A stretch of 64,000 nt of DNA from DATJSJ01 sp035504175 (GCA_035504175.1 DATJSJ010000199.1:1-64000), one strand, 5' to 3'; positions 44,192 to 53,199 are shown, counted from the stretch's first letter. Notes: generated from the letters alone by a model not told the origin. Program-made: numbers and translations.

Positions 44192-44563
44192 ATGCAATTT
44201 CTCTCGGACCGCGTCCAGTTCCCGGTTCGCCGGCGCCGGCCGAACCGGTACGAGCAATGGGTCGAGGCGCCCGGGACGATGCGGCGGGGATGGCCCGAGG
44301 CGTCGGGCTTTTCACCGGAGGAGGTGCTGGTGGCGCGCGCCTGGTCGCAGGCCCAGGCGCCCTGGGGGTTGCGGGCCGTGGTGCAGGAGAATGCGGCGGG
44401 GCAGCCGCACCTGCTGGAGATCTACGGCGCGCCCGACCATCCGGTGCCGGACTGGATCGTCTACCCGGTGGCGAGCGGCCTGCAGACCGACGAATTCTCG
44501 GGCGAGAGCAGCGTGCACGGCTCGCTGCATGCGGCGCTGTCGGCGATCGCGCCCCTGTCCTGA
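44192..44563 (+). CDS. Small protein of unknown function
   Basis: About 123 residues starting MQFLSDRVQFPVRRRRPNRY, soluble, without signal or membrane segment. Tryptophan-rich spacing (EQWVEAPG, ARAWSQAQAPWGLR, PDWIVYPVASG) and a regular composition suggest a real protein. GGAGCG lies a few bases before ATG 44192; an in-frame ATG at 44114 would add 26 residues. Divergent from the GAF-like gene, sharing the lower-GC gap 44047-44191, so common control is possible. Confidence 0.6.
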   Translation: MQFLSDRVQFPVRRRRPNRYEQWVEAPGTMRRGWPEASGFSPEEVLVARAWSQAQAPWGLRAVVQENAAGQPHLLEIYGAPDHPVPDWIVYPVASGLQTDEFSGESSVHGSLHAALSAIAPLS

Positions 44564-44730
44564 GGCCTGGGTCGGCTGACGCCGGTTTCCTGACACGAGG
44601 CGGCGGCTGAACCACCCGTCTGCGGCGGGAGGTTGTGCTCGACGCGGCCGGGTCGGAAGCGTCACTATGACGCCGTCCGGCACCGCCAGGATGGCCGGGA
44701 CGTCGGCGACGATTTGGAGATCTGCGCGCC

Positions 44731-45711
44731 ATGAGGAACCCGCTGAGCAAGCGCGTGCTGGTCACCGGCGGTGCCGGCTTCCTCGGCTCGCATCTGTGCG
44801 AACGCCTGGTCGGCGAGGGCCACGAGGTGCTGTGCGTCGACAACTACTTCACCGGCCGGCGCGACAACATCGGCACGCTGCTGCAGAAGCCGAATTTCGA
44901 GATCCTGCGCCACGACATCACCTTCCCGCTCTTTGTCGAGGTCGACGAGATCTACAACCTCGCCTGCCCGGCCTCGCCGATCCACTATCAGTTCGACCCG
45001 GTGCAGACGACCAAGACGAGCGTGGTCGGTGCGATCAACATGCTCGGCCTGACCAAGCGGGTGAAGGCGCGCATCCTGCAGGCCTCGACCAGCGAGGTGT
45101 ACGGCGACCCGACCGTGCATCCGCAGACCGAGGACTACCGCGGCAACGTCAATCCGCTCGGCCCGCGCGCCTGCTACGACGAAGGCAAGCGCTGCGCCGA
45201 GACGCTGTTCTTCGACTATCACCGCCAGCACAAGGTGCGCATCAAAGTCGTGCGCATCTTCAACACCTATGGCCCGCGGATGCATCCGCAGGACGGCCGC
45301 GTGGTCTCCAACTTCATCGTGCAGGCGCTGCGCGGCGAGGACATCACCGTCTACGGCGACGGCAGCCAGACCCGCGCCTTCTGCTACGTCGATGACCTGA
45401 TCGAGGGCTTCGTGCGCATGATGGCGACGGATGACGAGGTGACCGGTCCGGTCAATCTCGGCAACCCGCACGAGATTCCGGTGCGCGAGCTCGCCGAGCG
45501 GATCATCGCGCTGACCGGTTCGCGCTCGCAGCTCGTCTACCGGCCGCTGCCGCAGGACGATCCGATGCAGCGCTGCCCGGACATCTCCCGCGCGCAGGCG
45601 CTGCTCGACTGGCAGCCGCGCGTGCCGCTGGAGGATGGGTTGAAACAGACCATCGTCTATTTCGACCGGCTGCTCAGCGATCCGGCCCCGGTTTCCGCGT
45701 CCGGCGGCTGA
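44731..45711 (+). CDS. UDP-glucuronate decarboxylase (UDP-xylose synthase)
   Basis: A 326-residue extended SDR enzyme. RVLVTGGAGFLGSHLCERLV is the NAD site, and DEIYNLACPASPIHYQFDPV then QTTKTSVVGAINMLG is diagnostic for UXS. STSEVYGDPTVHPQTEDYRG and RACYDEGKRCAETL hold the Ser-Tyr-x3-Lys catalytic set (Tyr in CYDEGK). VVRIFNTYGPRMHPQDGRVV completes the match. It turns UDP-glucuronate into UDP-xylose for cell-surface polysaccharides. GGAG precedes ATG 44731. No polysaccharide cluster is adjacent; the nearest glycosyltransferase lies 6 kb away. Confidence 0.93.
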   Translation: MRNPLSKRVLVTGGAGFLGSHLCERLVGEGHEVLCVDNYFTGRRDNIGTLLQKPNFEILRHDITFPLFVEVDEIYNLACPASPIHYQFDPVQTTKTSVVGAINMLGLTKRVKARILQASTSEVYGDPTVHPQTEDYRGNVNPLGPRACYDEGKRCAETLFFDYHRQHKVRIKVVRIFNTYGPRMHPQDGRVVSNFIVQALRGEDITVYGDGSQTRAFCYVDDLIEGFVRMMATDDEVTGPVNLGNPHEIPVRELAERIIALTGSRSQLVYRPLPQDDPMQRCPDISRAQALLDWQPRVPLEDGLKQTIVYFDRLLSDPAPVSASGG

Positions 45712-45727
45712 CGCAACCGGGCGGCGC

Positions 45728-47209
45728 CTATGGCGAAAGCGGGCAGGAGCCCGGATCGTCGCACCGCGGCGGCCTCGCCAGCGTCGTCGCCATGAGCGGC
45801 GCCGAGAACGGTCCGGACACGCCGCCCGCCAGCGGGCGCACCCGATAGACGTACGACGCGTTCGGTACCAGGCCGGCATCGGCGAAGCTCGGCCCTGGGA
45901 CGGTCGCCACCGACTGCGGCGCGGCGCCTGACGCGGCGCCCCGCTCCACCTCGTACTCCGCGGCGCCGGGCACCGGCGTCCAGGCGAGGTCGATCGCCGT
46001 GTCCGACCGGTCATTGACCAGCACCGCCGGCGCGGCCAATGCGGTCTCCGATGCAGGCGGCGCCGGAGGCTGATAGCCGGCGGTCAGCCGGTCCAGCATC
46101 GCCTTGATCGCGGCGATCTGCGGCGCCGCCTTGGTCGCGTAGCGCGGCTCGAGCGGACTGGCGTCCGTATAGCCGAACCAGTCCCAGCAGCCTTGCGGAT
46201 TGAAAGGCATGACGGTCGCACGCGCCTGCGGATACAGCACGACGATACCATTGCTGTCCGCCCATTCGTTGTACCCGGCATGCAGAACGTAATCGCGGCC
46301 GATCGTTGCCACGCCCTGCAGGCAGCCATGCAGAGCGATGTGCACCCGGCAGGCTTGCATCGCGGCGCAAGCGGCGGGGATGTAGGCGTAGCCGGTCGCG
46401 TCCAACCCGACCGCCGCCGGATCGCGGCCCGGCGCGAATGCTGCCTGGGCGAAGGCGAGCAGGTGCCCGGTCAGCGGCGCGGCACCGGGCGGATGCAACG
46501 CGCCGTAGATGTGCTGCAGCAGGATCCCCGCCTGGTCGTAGTTGCAATCATTGATGTAGTGCCCGCCATTGAACGTGCAGGCCGCGCCGTAATCGGCGGT
46601 GACCTGGGCGTGACCGGCACCGATCGCCGTCTGCTCGAACAGCGCGCCGCGATGATCGGGGCCGAGATAATGCGCGTAGTAGCGGGCGAGCGCGTCGACG
46701 ATCGGACGCAGCACCACATCATCGTTATAGCCGCTGAACAGATAGATGCGCTGCGCGGCGATGCCGGCGGTGGCGTCGATCGCATCGGATGCCACCCAGC
46801 GATCCGTATCGCGGATCAGCGTCGGCAGATCGGGGCCCTCCGGGGCGTCGAGCATGCAATCGCTGAGCGCCGTCGCGGTCGAGCCCTGCGCGCAGAAATA
46901 GGGGCCGCCGGCGATCGCGCCGACGCCGGTCACGATCGATGACCAGGCGACGCCGAACTGCACCGCCATGAACGCGCCCGAGGAAATGCCGGAGACCGAG
47001 GTCTGGCGGAGATCGGCGTTGAGCGCCGGCAGCGCCGCGTCGCCGCTCCGTGCCTCCGCGCGGGCGAAGCCGATGACGAGCAGAACCGATGCAACGCCCG
47101 CGACGAGACAGTGCCGCCAGGCTGCGCCTCCGGCGTTGTACCGGCCGCGCCCCGGCTTGGCGCGGCCCGGTGCGCCTGTCGGCGCCTCGCGATCTGCGGC
47201 GATGGGCAT
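45728..47209 (-). CDS. Secreted PHB-depolymerase-type esterase with fibronectin III domain
   Basis: 493 residues. About 30 polar residues precede an export segment (WRHCLVAGVASVLLVIGFAR). The esterase has the lipase box GISSGAFMA (nucleophile about Ser76), ALHGCLQGVATIG for the oxyanion region and NPQGCWDWFGY near the catalytic His region. These are marks of short-chain-length PHB depolymerases with a type-2 catalytic domain. AFNGGHYINDC-like cysteines suggest disulfides. The last 90 residues (about 395-480) form a fibronectin type III domain, SDTAIDLAWTPVPGAAEYEV to ASYVYRVRPL. The substrate may be extracellular polyhydroxybutyrate or another ester. GGGGAGG precedes ATG 47209. Confidence 0.85.
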   Translation of the reverse strand: MPIAADREAPTGAPGRAKPGRGRYNAGGAAWRHCLVAGVASVLLVIGFARAEARSGDAALPALNADLRQTSVSGISSGAFMAVQFGVAWSSIVTGVGAIAGGPYFCAQGSTATALSDCMLDAPEGPDLPTLIRDTDRWVASDAIDATAGIAAQRIYLFSGYNDDVVLRPIVDALARYYAHYLGPDHRGALFEQTAIGAGHAQVTADYGAACTFNGGHYINDCNYDQAGILLQHIYGALHPPGAAPLTGHLLAFAQAAFAPGRDPAAVGLDATGYAYIPAACAAMQACRVHIALHGCLQGVATIGRDYVLHAGYNEWADSNGIVVLYPQARATVMPFNPQGCWDWFGYTDASPLEPRYATKAAPQIAAIKAMLDRLTAGYQPPAPPASETALAAPAVLVNDRSDTAIDLAWTPVPGAAEYEVERGAASGAAPQSVATVPGPSFADAGLVPNASYVYRVRPLAGGVSGPFSAPLMATTLARPPRCDDPGSCPLSP

Positions 47210-47434
47210 GGTGGCAGCCTCCCCTCCGCACCGGTGCGATCGTCGCTGCGGCGCAACAGAAATCTGGCGCGGCGGCCTCCCGGCCCGGCGTGATCCGTTT
47301 CACAGCGGCTGACGCAACGCCGGCGCACGACCGCCGGGCGCGTCGTCAGCCGGACGCAATCCGGCCTGGCCGGCAGCCCTCTCATCCGGTCCGACCAGGC
47401 CGGCTCGCGGCCGCCGTGCCGGGCGCGAATCCCG

Positions 47435-48211
47435 TCAGTACGGCATCTCCCCGCCGTCGACGTTGATCGACTGGCCGCGGATGATCTCCGCCGCGTCCGA
47501 CAGCAGGAAGGCAACGACGCGGCCGACCTCGAGGGGGCGGATATGCCGCCCCAGTTGCGCCGGCACCATGCGGGCCAGCAACGCCTCGGCGGGCACTCTC
47601 TGGCGCGGCGAGAGAAAGTCGGCGACGCCCGCCAGCATCGGCGTCAGCACGCTGCCCGGACAGACCGCGTTGACGTTGATCCGCTGCGGCGCCCACTCCG
47701 CCGCCAGCGCCCGCGTCAGGCTGATCACCGCCGCCTTGCTGGCATTGTACGCCGCCATGTTGGGAAACCCGACCTTGCCGGCATTGGACGCGATATTGAC
47801 GATGCGGCCCGGCCGGCCGGCGCCGATCAGATGACGCGCCAGCGCCTGGCAGCAGAGGAACAGCCCCGCGACATTGACCGCGAACTGCGCATCGAAGGCC
47901 GCGCGATCCGCCTCCAGCGCCGGCCCCATCGCGATCACGCCGGCATTGTTCACCAGCCCGTCGACTTGCCCGAACCGCTCGGCCGCCGCCGCGACGAAGC
48001 GGCGCACCGCCTCGGCATCGCCGACATCGGCGGCAACCGCCAGGCTGCGGCTGCCGCCCGGATCGAGCCGCGCCGCCGTCTGTCGTACCGGGTCGGCCTG
48101 GAGATCGCACAGCGCAACCGACGCGCCTTGCTCGAGCAGCGCCTCGGCGATGCCGATGCCGAGCCCGCTGCCGGCGCCGGTGACCAGGAAGATGCGGTCC
48201 TGGAGGATCAT
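47435..48211 (-). CDS. Short-chain dehydrogenase/reductase (second of two)
   Basis: A 258-residue classical SDR. LVTGAGSGLGIGIAEALLEQ binds the cofactor, and CDLQAD indicates preference for NAD. LVNNAGVIAMGP, the catalytic Ser in IVNIASNAGK, and YNASKAAVISL (Tyr-x3-Lys) complete the active site. The C-terminus GQSINVDGGEMPY is normal. It starts 11 bases after the stop of another SDR gene, in an operon headed by psuG and psuK. The substrate is unknown. Confidence 0.88.
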   Translation of the reverse strand: MILQDRIFLVTGAGSGLGIGIAEALLEQGASVALCDLQADPVRQTAARLDPGGSRSLAVAADVGDAEAVRRFVAAAAERFGQVDGLVNNAGVIAMGPALEADRAAFDAQFAVNVAGLFLCCQALARHLIGAGRPGRIVNIASNAGKVGFPNMAAYNASKAAVISLTRALAAEWAPQRINVNAVCPGSVLTPMLAGVADFLSPRQRVPAEALLARMVPAQLGRHIRPLEVGRVVAFLLSDAAEIIRGQSINVDGGEMPY

Positions 48212-48222
48212 CGACGCCGGCC

Positions 48223-49002
48223 TCAGTAGCTGGGATGCGCGGTGACGCCGCCGTCCACGGTCAGCACCGCGCCGGTGACGAAGCGCGCGGCGGGCGAGCA
48301 GAGGAACAGGCAGGCATCCGCCACGTCGTCGTCCCGGCCGACACGGCCGAGCGGCGCATGCGCCAGCCAGCGGGCGACCCCCTCCGGCCAAGCCTGGTCC
48401 AGCCCCTCGCGCCAGATCAGCCCGGGCGCCACCGCATTGACGCGGATGCCGAGCGGCCCGAGTTCCAGCGCCGCGGCACGGGTGAACATCAGCAGCCCCG
48501 CCTTGGACGTGCAGTAATGCGCGTGGGTGAAAGCCGGCTCCAGACCGGAGATCGAAGCGATATTGACGATCGCGCCACCGCCCTGCGCCCGCATCCGCCG
48601 CGCCACCGCCTGGGTGCAGCGGAACGCGCCGCCGAGATTGGCCGCCATCATGGCGTCGAACTCGGCGGTCGGCATCTCCAGCAGCGGCGCATGCGTCTGC
48701 CGCGCGGCGTTGTTGATCAGCGCGTCGATCCGGCCGAACCGCGCCATGGCGGCGTCGACCATCGCCTCGAGCTCGGCATCGACGGTGAGATCGGCGTGCA
48801 CCGCCAGCGCCCGCGCGCCGATCCCGGCCACAACCCGCTCCGCCCCGGCCCGGTCGGAGCGGTAATGCACCACGACCGCCGCTCCCGCCTCGCCGAAGCG
48901 CCGTGCCACGCCGGCACCGATGCCGCCGCTCGCGCCGGTGACCAGCACCACCCGATCGCGAAAATCCAGCAGCCTCGCCACCGGGGGCGCGATCTCTGTC
49001 AT
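48223..49002 (-). CDS. Short-chain dehydrogenase/reductase (first of two)
   Basis: A 259-residue classical SDR. The cofactor loop is LVTGASGGIGAGVARRFGEA, with VVVHYRSDRAGAERV suggesting NADP preference. The active site is LINNAARQTH, INVIASISG-like NIASISGLE and YCTSKAGLLM (Tyr-x3-Lys). ATG 49002 overlaps the psuK stop by 4 bases, so it is translated with psuK. The dehydrogenase pair may work on a sugar or polyol coming from the same uptake route; this is inference from the operon. Confidence 0.88.
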   Translation of the reverse strand: MTEIAPPVARLLDFRDRVVLVTGASGGIGAGVARRFGEAGAAVVVHYRSDRAGAERVVAGIGARALAVHADLTVDAELEAMVDAAMARFGRIDALINNAARQTHAPLLEMPTAEFDAMMAANLGGAFRCTQAVARRMRAQGGGAIVNIASISGLEPAFTHAHYCTSKAGLLMFTRAAALELGPLGIRVNAVAPGLIWREGLDQAWPEGVARWLAHAPLGRVGRDDDVADACLFLCSPAARFVTGAVLTVDGGVTAHPSY

Positions 49003-49961
49003 GCCTCGTCTCCTTCCGCCGAGGCCGGCCAACCAGCCGGCACCGCCTGCGTCGCATCATCCGGGGGTTGCCCGCCCGGGACCGTCACCGCCGCGGCGCC
49101 CGCCGCCACACCCGCCGCGAGGCACGCCTCGGGCGGAGCGCCGGCCAGCCAAGCGGCAAGGAAGGCGCCGAGCAATGCGTCCCCGGCACCGGTGGCATCA
49201 ACCGCGGCCACGTCCGGCGCCGGCTGCGTCCACACGCGCCCGTTCCGCGCCGCGAGCTCGGCCCCCGCCGCCCCGCGCTTGATCACCACCCGATCGTAGC
49301 TCGCGAGCAGCGCCGCGCGCTGCCGCGCCGGCTCGTCCGCGCCCGCCAGCAGCGCCGCCTCGTCCGCGTTGGCGAAGCAGATCGCGGCACCGCGCGTCCA
49401 CGCCAGGAAGGCCGCCGCGCCCACCTCCGCCAGGAACCCGGACGAGGCCGCATCCACCGTCACCGGAATACCCCGCCCCCGCGCTGCCCCGGCCAGCGCC
49501 AGCACCGCTTGCCGCGGCCCGGGCGCGAACAACGCATAGCCGGAGAGATGCAGCAGCGCCGCGCCATCCAGCAGGCGCGCGGGCAGATCGGCGCAGGCCA
49601 GCTTGGCATTGGCGCCCCGATCGGTCAGGAAGCTTCGCTCCCCGTCGGGATCGAGCAGCGTGACGATCGTGCCGGTGGCAAGGCCAGGATCGGCGGTCAG
49701 GGCAGGCTCGACGCCCAGGCGGCGCAGGCGCGCCGCGATCGCCGGCAAGTCGGCGGCGCCGACCCGCGCGGCCAGCCTCGCCCCGACACCGAACCGGGCA
49801 AGCCAGGCGGCCTGATTGGCGCCGGCGCCACCGGGCAGGACGCGGATCACCGCCGCGCGATCCGTCCCCCGACGCAGCGAACCGTCCGGCCGGACGAGAA
49901 TGTCCGTGATGACATCGCCGACAACCAGGGCCAGGGGCTCCGGCCGATCGAACTGCTTCAC
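48999..49961 (-). CDS. psuK: PfkB-family kinase, probable pseudouridine kinase
   Basis: A 320-residue ribokinase-fold kinase. VVGDVITDILVRPDGSL, LPGGAGANQAAWLARFGVGA and RLAARVGAADLP form the substrate half. VDATGAGDALLGAFLAAWLA holds the anion hole and catalytic Asp. Assignment as pseudouridine kinase rests on position, just downstream of psuG (43-base gap). PsuK phosphorylates pseudouridine and PsuG splits the product into uracil and ribose-5-phosphate. The start is GTG 49961; no earlier start is plausible because the frame enters psuG. It overlaps the next SDR gene by 4 bases. Confidence 0.85.
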   Translation of the reverse strand: MKQFDRPEPLALVVGDVITDILVRPDGSLRRGTDRAAVIRVLPGGAGANQAAWLARFGVGARLAARVGAADLPAIAARLRRLGVEPALTADPGLATGTIVTLLDPDGERSFLTDRGANAKLACADLPARLLDGAALLHLSGYALFAPGPRQAVLALAGAARGRGIPVTVDAASSGFLAEVGAAAFLAWTRGAAICFANADEAALLAGADEPARQRAALLASYDRVVIKRGAAGAELAARNGRVWTQPAPDVAAVDATGAGDALLGAFLAAWLAGAPPEACLAAGVAAGAAAVTVPGGQPPDDATQAVPAGWPASAEGDEA

Positions 49962-50004
49962 GGTTCGATCCCGCCCGGGCCGCTCCGCCCCGGATCGCAC
50001 AGAT

Positions 50005-50934
50005 TCAGGCACCTGTCCCGGAGGCGAGCGCCACGGCGATCTCGGCGGCCAGCCGGGCATTGTTCTCGACCAGGGCCAGGTTGGCCTGCAGCGTCCGGCC
50101 GCCGGTCATCGCGACCAGGCGCTGCAGCAGGAAGGGCGTGAGCGCCTTGCCGGCGACGCCGTCCCGCGCCGCCTCGGCCACGGCCGCGGCAATGCTCGCC
50201 TCGACCTCTGCCGCATCCAAGGCCGCCGCTTCCGGCACCGGATTGACCACCAGCACACCCCCGATGCCGCCGAGCCTGCGGTGCATCGCAATCACCGCCG
50301 CCACTTGCTCCGGCGAGTCGCATCGATGCGGCACCGGCTCGCCGCTGCCGCGGGCGAAGAAGGCGGGGAATTCGTCGGTGCGATAGCCGAGCACCGGCAC
50401 GCCGCGCGTCTCCAGCACCTCCAGCGTCTTCGGAATGTCGAGGATCGACTTGGCCCCGGCACACACCACGGTCACCGGGCTGGAACCGAGCTCGTCCAGA
50501 TCGGCGGAGATGTCGAAGCTCTCCGCCGCGCCGCGATGCACGCCGCCGATGCCGCCGGTCGCGAACACTGCGATCCCGGCCAGGGCGGCGAGCCGCATCG
50601 TCGCCGCGACCGTGGTGCCCGCGGTCCGGCCGGCCACCAGCAGCGCCGCCAGATCGCGCGTCGAGGCCTTGGCCGCCGCCAGCCCCTCCCGCGCCAGATG
50701 CTCGAGCGCGGCCGCATCCGCATCCACCACCGCCCGGCCGTGGAGCAGCGCGATCGTCGCCGGCACCGCACCCTGCTCGCGCACGATCGCTTCCACCCGC
50801 CGCGCCATGGCGAGGTTCTGCGGGAACGGCATGCCATGCGTGATGATGGTCGATTCCAGCGCCACCACCGGCCGACCGGCCGCCAGCGCGTCCCGCAGTG
50901 CCGGCGACAGCGACGGCAACGCCGCCTCCGTCAC
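50005..50934 (-). CDS. psuG: Pseudouridine-5'-phosphate glycosidase
   Basis: A 309-residue enzyme that reversibly splits pseudouridine-5'-phosphate into uracil and ribose-5-phosphate. Family landmarks are VVALESTIITHGMPFPQNLA (Glu), VPATIALLHGRAVVDADA, FATGGIGGVHRGAAESFDIS (Asp), VVCAGAKSILDIPKTLEVLE (catalytic Lys) and GGVLVVNPVP. The length matches E. coli PsuG. A GTG at 50934 is chosen because homology starts just after it. First gene of a four-gene unit with psuK and two SDR genes. Confidence 0.94.
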   Translation of the reverse strand: MTEAALPSLSPALRDALAAGRPVVALESTIITHGMPFPQNLAMARRVEAIVREQGAVPATIALLHGRAVVDADAAALEHLAREGLAAAKASTRDLAALLVAGRTAGTTVAATMRLAALAGIAVFATGGIGGVHRGAAESFDISADLDELGSSPVTVVCAGAKSILDIPKTLEVLETRGVPVLGYRTDEFPAFFARGSGEPVPHRCDSPEQVAAVIAMHRRLGGIGGVLVVNPVPEAAALDAAEVEASIAAAVAEAARDGVAGKALTPFLLQRLVAMTGGRTLQANLALVENNARLAAEIAVALASGTGA

Positions 50935-51096
50935 GGCGGCGCCCCGCAGGCGAGGGCGGCGCCAGCGGCGCGGCGCGATAGCGCCACGCGGCGCCGGGTG
51001 CGAGCGCCATCCCGAGCGGCGCACCTCTGCCCCGATGCGGCGCCACCCCCCATATCGGGTGGGCGAACGACTCCACGCCGCCGCTGCACCGTCGCC

Positions 51097-51297
51097 ATGT
51101 CACGCACGCTCATCGTCATCGGACTCGTCATCGTCGCAATCGGGCTGCTCTGGCCCTGGTTGGGACGCCTGGGCCTGGGACGCCTGCCGGGCGACATCGT
51201 CATCCAGCGGCCGCATTTCACGTTCTACGCACCGATCGCGACCTGCATCCTGGTCAGCCTGGTGCTGTCGCTCATCCTGTGGCTGTTCACGCGCTGA
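51097..51297 (+). CDS. DUF2905 small membrane protein
   Basis: A 66-residue protein with two hydrophobic segments, TLIVIGLVIVAIGLLWPWLG and FYAPIATCILVSLVLSLILW. LGRLPGDIVIQRPHF between them is the DUF2905 signature. Function unknown. The last 11 bases overlap the convergent Gfo/Idh/MocA gene. It is divergent from psuG, with 162 bases between that must carry both promoters. Confidence 0.88.
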   Translation: MSRTLIVIGLVIVAIGLLWPWLGRLGLGRLPGDIVIQRPHFTFYAPIATCILVSLVLSLILWLFTR

Positions 51298-52306
51298 CGG
51301 CGACCGGCTCCCAGCGTCCCTCGGCGCCGGCACGGAACATCGCCTCGATCACCCGCATGTTGGCGATCGCATCCTCGATCGGCCAGGCGAGCGGCGCCTC
51401 GCCGCGCACCGCGCGGACGAACGCGTCGCCCTGCAGCCCGTACTGATCGGCGGCCGGGAATTCCTCCACCCGTGCGCCGCCGCCATGCAGGTCGCGCCCG
51501 TCGTCGATGACGATGCGGCACGGCCGGTCGGGCGGCGCATTGAACGGCACCAGAATTTCGATCCGTCCAGTCGTCCCGACGATCGTCACCCGCTGATGCG
51601 GCGAAAGCTGCGTCGAGCAGGTGAAGCTCAGGTGCCGGTTGTCCGGGAACGCGACCAGCCCGCTGGTCATCCGGTCGACGCGCAGCGCCGGATCGCGGTC
51701 GATCAGCGCCGCGACCCGTTCGGGCTCGGCCCCGAAGACATATCGCGCCGTGAGGATGGCGTAGCAGCCGATGTCGTACAGGCCGCCGCCACCGATATCC
51801 GCCTGGTTGCGCACATTGGCCGGGTCGACCAGGAAGTAGGAAAAGAACGTCTGCATCGCCCGGACCGTGCCGATGGCGCCGGACTGCGCCAGTTCGCGCG
51901 CGCGGATCCATTGCGGATGGTGCCGCACCATGAACGCCTCGGCGACCAGCCGGCCGCTGCGCTCGCGCGCATCGAGCAGCGTCTCGGCCTCGGCGGCGGT
52001 CAGCGCGACCGGCTTCTCGCACAGCACGTGCTTGCCCGCCTCCAGCGCGCGGATCGTCCAGGGCACGTGCAGATGATTGGGCAGCGGGTTGTAGACGATG
52101 TCGATCGCCGGATCGGCGAGCAGGGCCTCGTAGCTGCCATGGGCGCGCGGGATGCCGAGCGTTGCCGCCGCCCGCTCCGCCGTCGCCGCATCGCGCGAGG
52201 CGATCGCCGCGACGTGGCAAAAGGCGGATCGCTGCAGGCCGGGAATCACTTTCTCGGTCGCGATCTTCGCGGTGCTGAGCACGCCCCAGGCGAGCCTGTC
52301 CGGCAT
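51287..52306 (-). CDS. Gfo/Idh/MocA family oxidoreductase
   Basis: A 339-residue NAD(P)-dependent sugar or polyol dehydrogenase. The Rossmann half starts LAWGVLSTAKIATEKVIPGL, with NPLPNHLHVPWTIRALEAGK and HVLCEKPVALTAAEAE; the EKP lysine is the usual catalytic residue. EAFMVRHHPQW and GGGGLYDIGCYAIL are typical of the xylose/glucose-fructose group. No signal peptide is present, so it is cytoplasmic. GGGGGAAAGAG precedes ATG 52306. It is divergent from nanE and may share a substrate with the nanE/ABC operon. Confidence 0.89.
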   Translation of the reverse strand: MPDRLAWGVLSTAKIATEKVIPGLQRSAFCHVAAIASRDAATAERAAATLGIPRAHGSYEALLADPAIDIVYNPLPNHLHVPWTIRALEAGKHVLCEKPVALTAAEAETLLDARERSGRLVAEAFMVRHHPQWIRARELAQSGAIGTVRAMQTFFSYFLVDPANVRNQADIGGGGLYDIGCYAILTARYVFGAEPERVAALIDRDPALRVDRMTSGLVAFPDNRHLSFTCSTQLSPHQRVTIVGTTGRIEILVPFNAPPDRPCRIVIDDGRDLHGGGARVEEFPAADQYGLQGDAFVRAVRGEAPLAWPIEDAIANMRVIEAMFRAGAEGRWEPVAVSA

Positions 52307-52420
52307 CTCTTTCCCCCGTCCCGTTGCACCTGCGGCGCGGCGCGGCCCGGCCGGCCCGATAGTGGCGGCGGCCGCCGGCCCTGTCGAGGCAATGGACGAG
52401 CCGCGCCGACCGGGCCTCGC

Positions 52421-52451
52421 TTGACAGAATTTCGGCCGCGTCGCCTATGGT
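52421..52451 (+). promoter_or_regulatory. Candidate sigma-70 promoter of nanE
   Basis: A perfect TTGACA lies at 52421-52426. TATGGT (four of six matches to TATAAT) lies at 52446-52451, with a 19-base spacer. A start site near 52457 would give a leader of about 25 bases before the proposed ATT start and its GGGAG ribosome site. Confidence 0.45.
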
Positions 52452-52481
52452 CCCGGCCATCACGCACCGGGAGCACCCGGG

Positions 52482-53174
52482 ATTCCCGCCCGTCATTCCT
52501 TTTTCGACCGCATCCGCCACGGGCTGATCGTGTCCTGCCAGCCGGTGCCGGGCGGGCCGTTCGACAATCCGGCGAGCGTCGCCGCCTTCGCGCTGGCGGC
52601 CGAAGCGAGCGGGGCGGTGGCGCTGCGCGTCGAAGGACGGGCCGCGATCGATGCCGTCTGTGCCGCGTGCCGACTTCCCGTCATCGGCATCGTCAAGCGC
52701 GACCTGCCGGACAGTCCCGTGCGGATCACGCCCTGGCTCGACGACGTCGCGGCGATCGCCGCGGCGGGCGCCTCGGTGATCGCCATCGACGCGACCGAAC
52801 GACCGCGCCCGGTGCCGGTCGCCGCGCTGATCACCGCGATCCACGCGCGCGGCTGCCTCGCGATGGCCGACGTCTCGAGCCTGGCGGAAGGCCGCGCGGC
52901 GCACGAGGCCGACGCCGATCTGGTGGCCTCCACCCTCGCCGGCTACACCGGCCCAGCCCCGCCACCCTCGGCGCCCGATCTGACGCTGGTGCGCGAGCTC
53001 GCCGCGGCAGGGCTGTGCACCATCGCCGAGGGCAATATCCGCACGCCCGCCCAGGCCGCGGCGGCGCTCGCCGCCGGCGCGCTCTCCGTCACCGTCGGTT
53101 CCGCCATCACCCGCCCGGAGCACATCACGCAATGGTTCGTCGCGGCGCTGCGTGATGCGGCAGCCGCACCCTGA
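52482..53174 (+). CDS. nanE: N-acetylmannosamine-6-phosphate 2-epimerase NanE
   Basis: A TIM-barrel epimerase converting ManNAc-6-phosphate to GlcNAc-6-phosphate in sialic acid or ManNAc use. GLIVSCQPVPGGPFDNP, VALRVEG, LPVIGIVKRDLPDSPVRITP (catalytic Lys), VIAIDATERPRPVPV, TIAEGNIRTPAQAA and VTVGSAITRPEHITQW match E. coli NanE closely. Homology extends upstream of the first GTG (52530) into FFDRIRHGLI. The only near in-frame start-like codon is ATT at 52482, nine bases after GGGAG; no in-frame ATG, GTG or TTG exists back to the stop at 52422. The GTG at 52530 would cut into the first beta strand. Sialate lyase and kinase genes are not present here. Confidence 0.85.
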   Translation: MPARHSFFDRIRHGLIVSCQPVPGGPFDNPASVAAFALAAEASGAVALRVEGRAAIDAVCAACRLPVIGIVKRDLPDSPVRITPWLDDVAAIAAAGASVIAIDATERPRPVPVAALITAIHARGCLAMADVSSLAEGRAAHEADADLVASTLAGYTGPAPPPSAPDLTLVRELAAAGLCTIAEGNIRTPAQAAAALAAGALSVTVGSAITRPEHITQWFVAALRDAAAAP

Positions 53175-53199
53175 CCCAATGCAATCGGAGGATCGGTCC

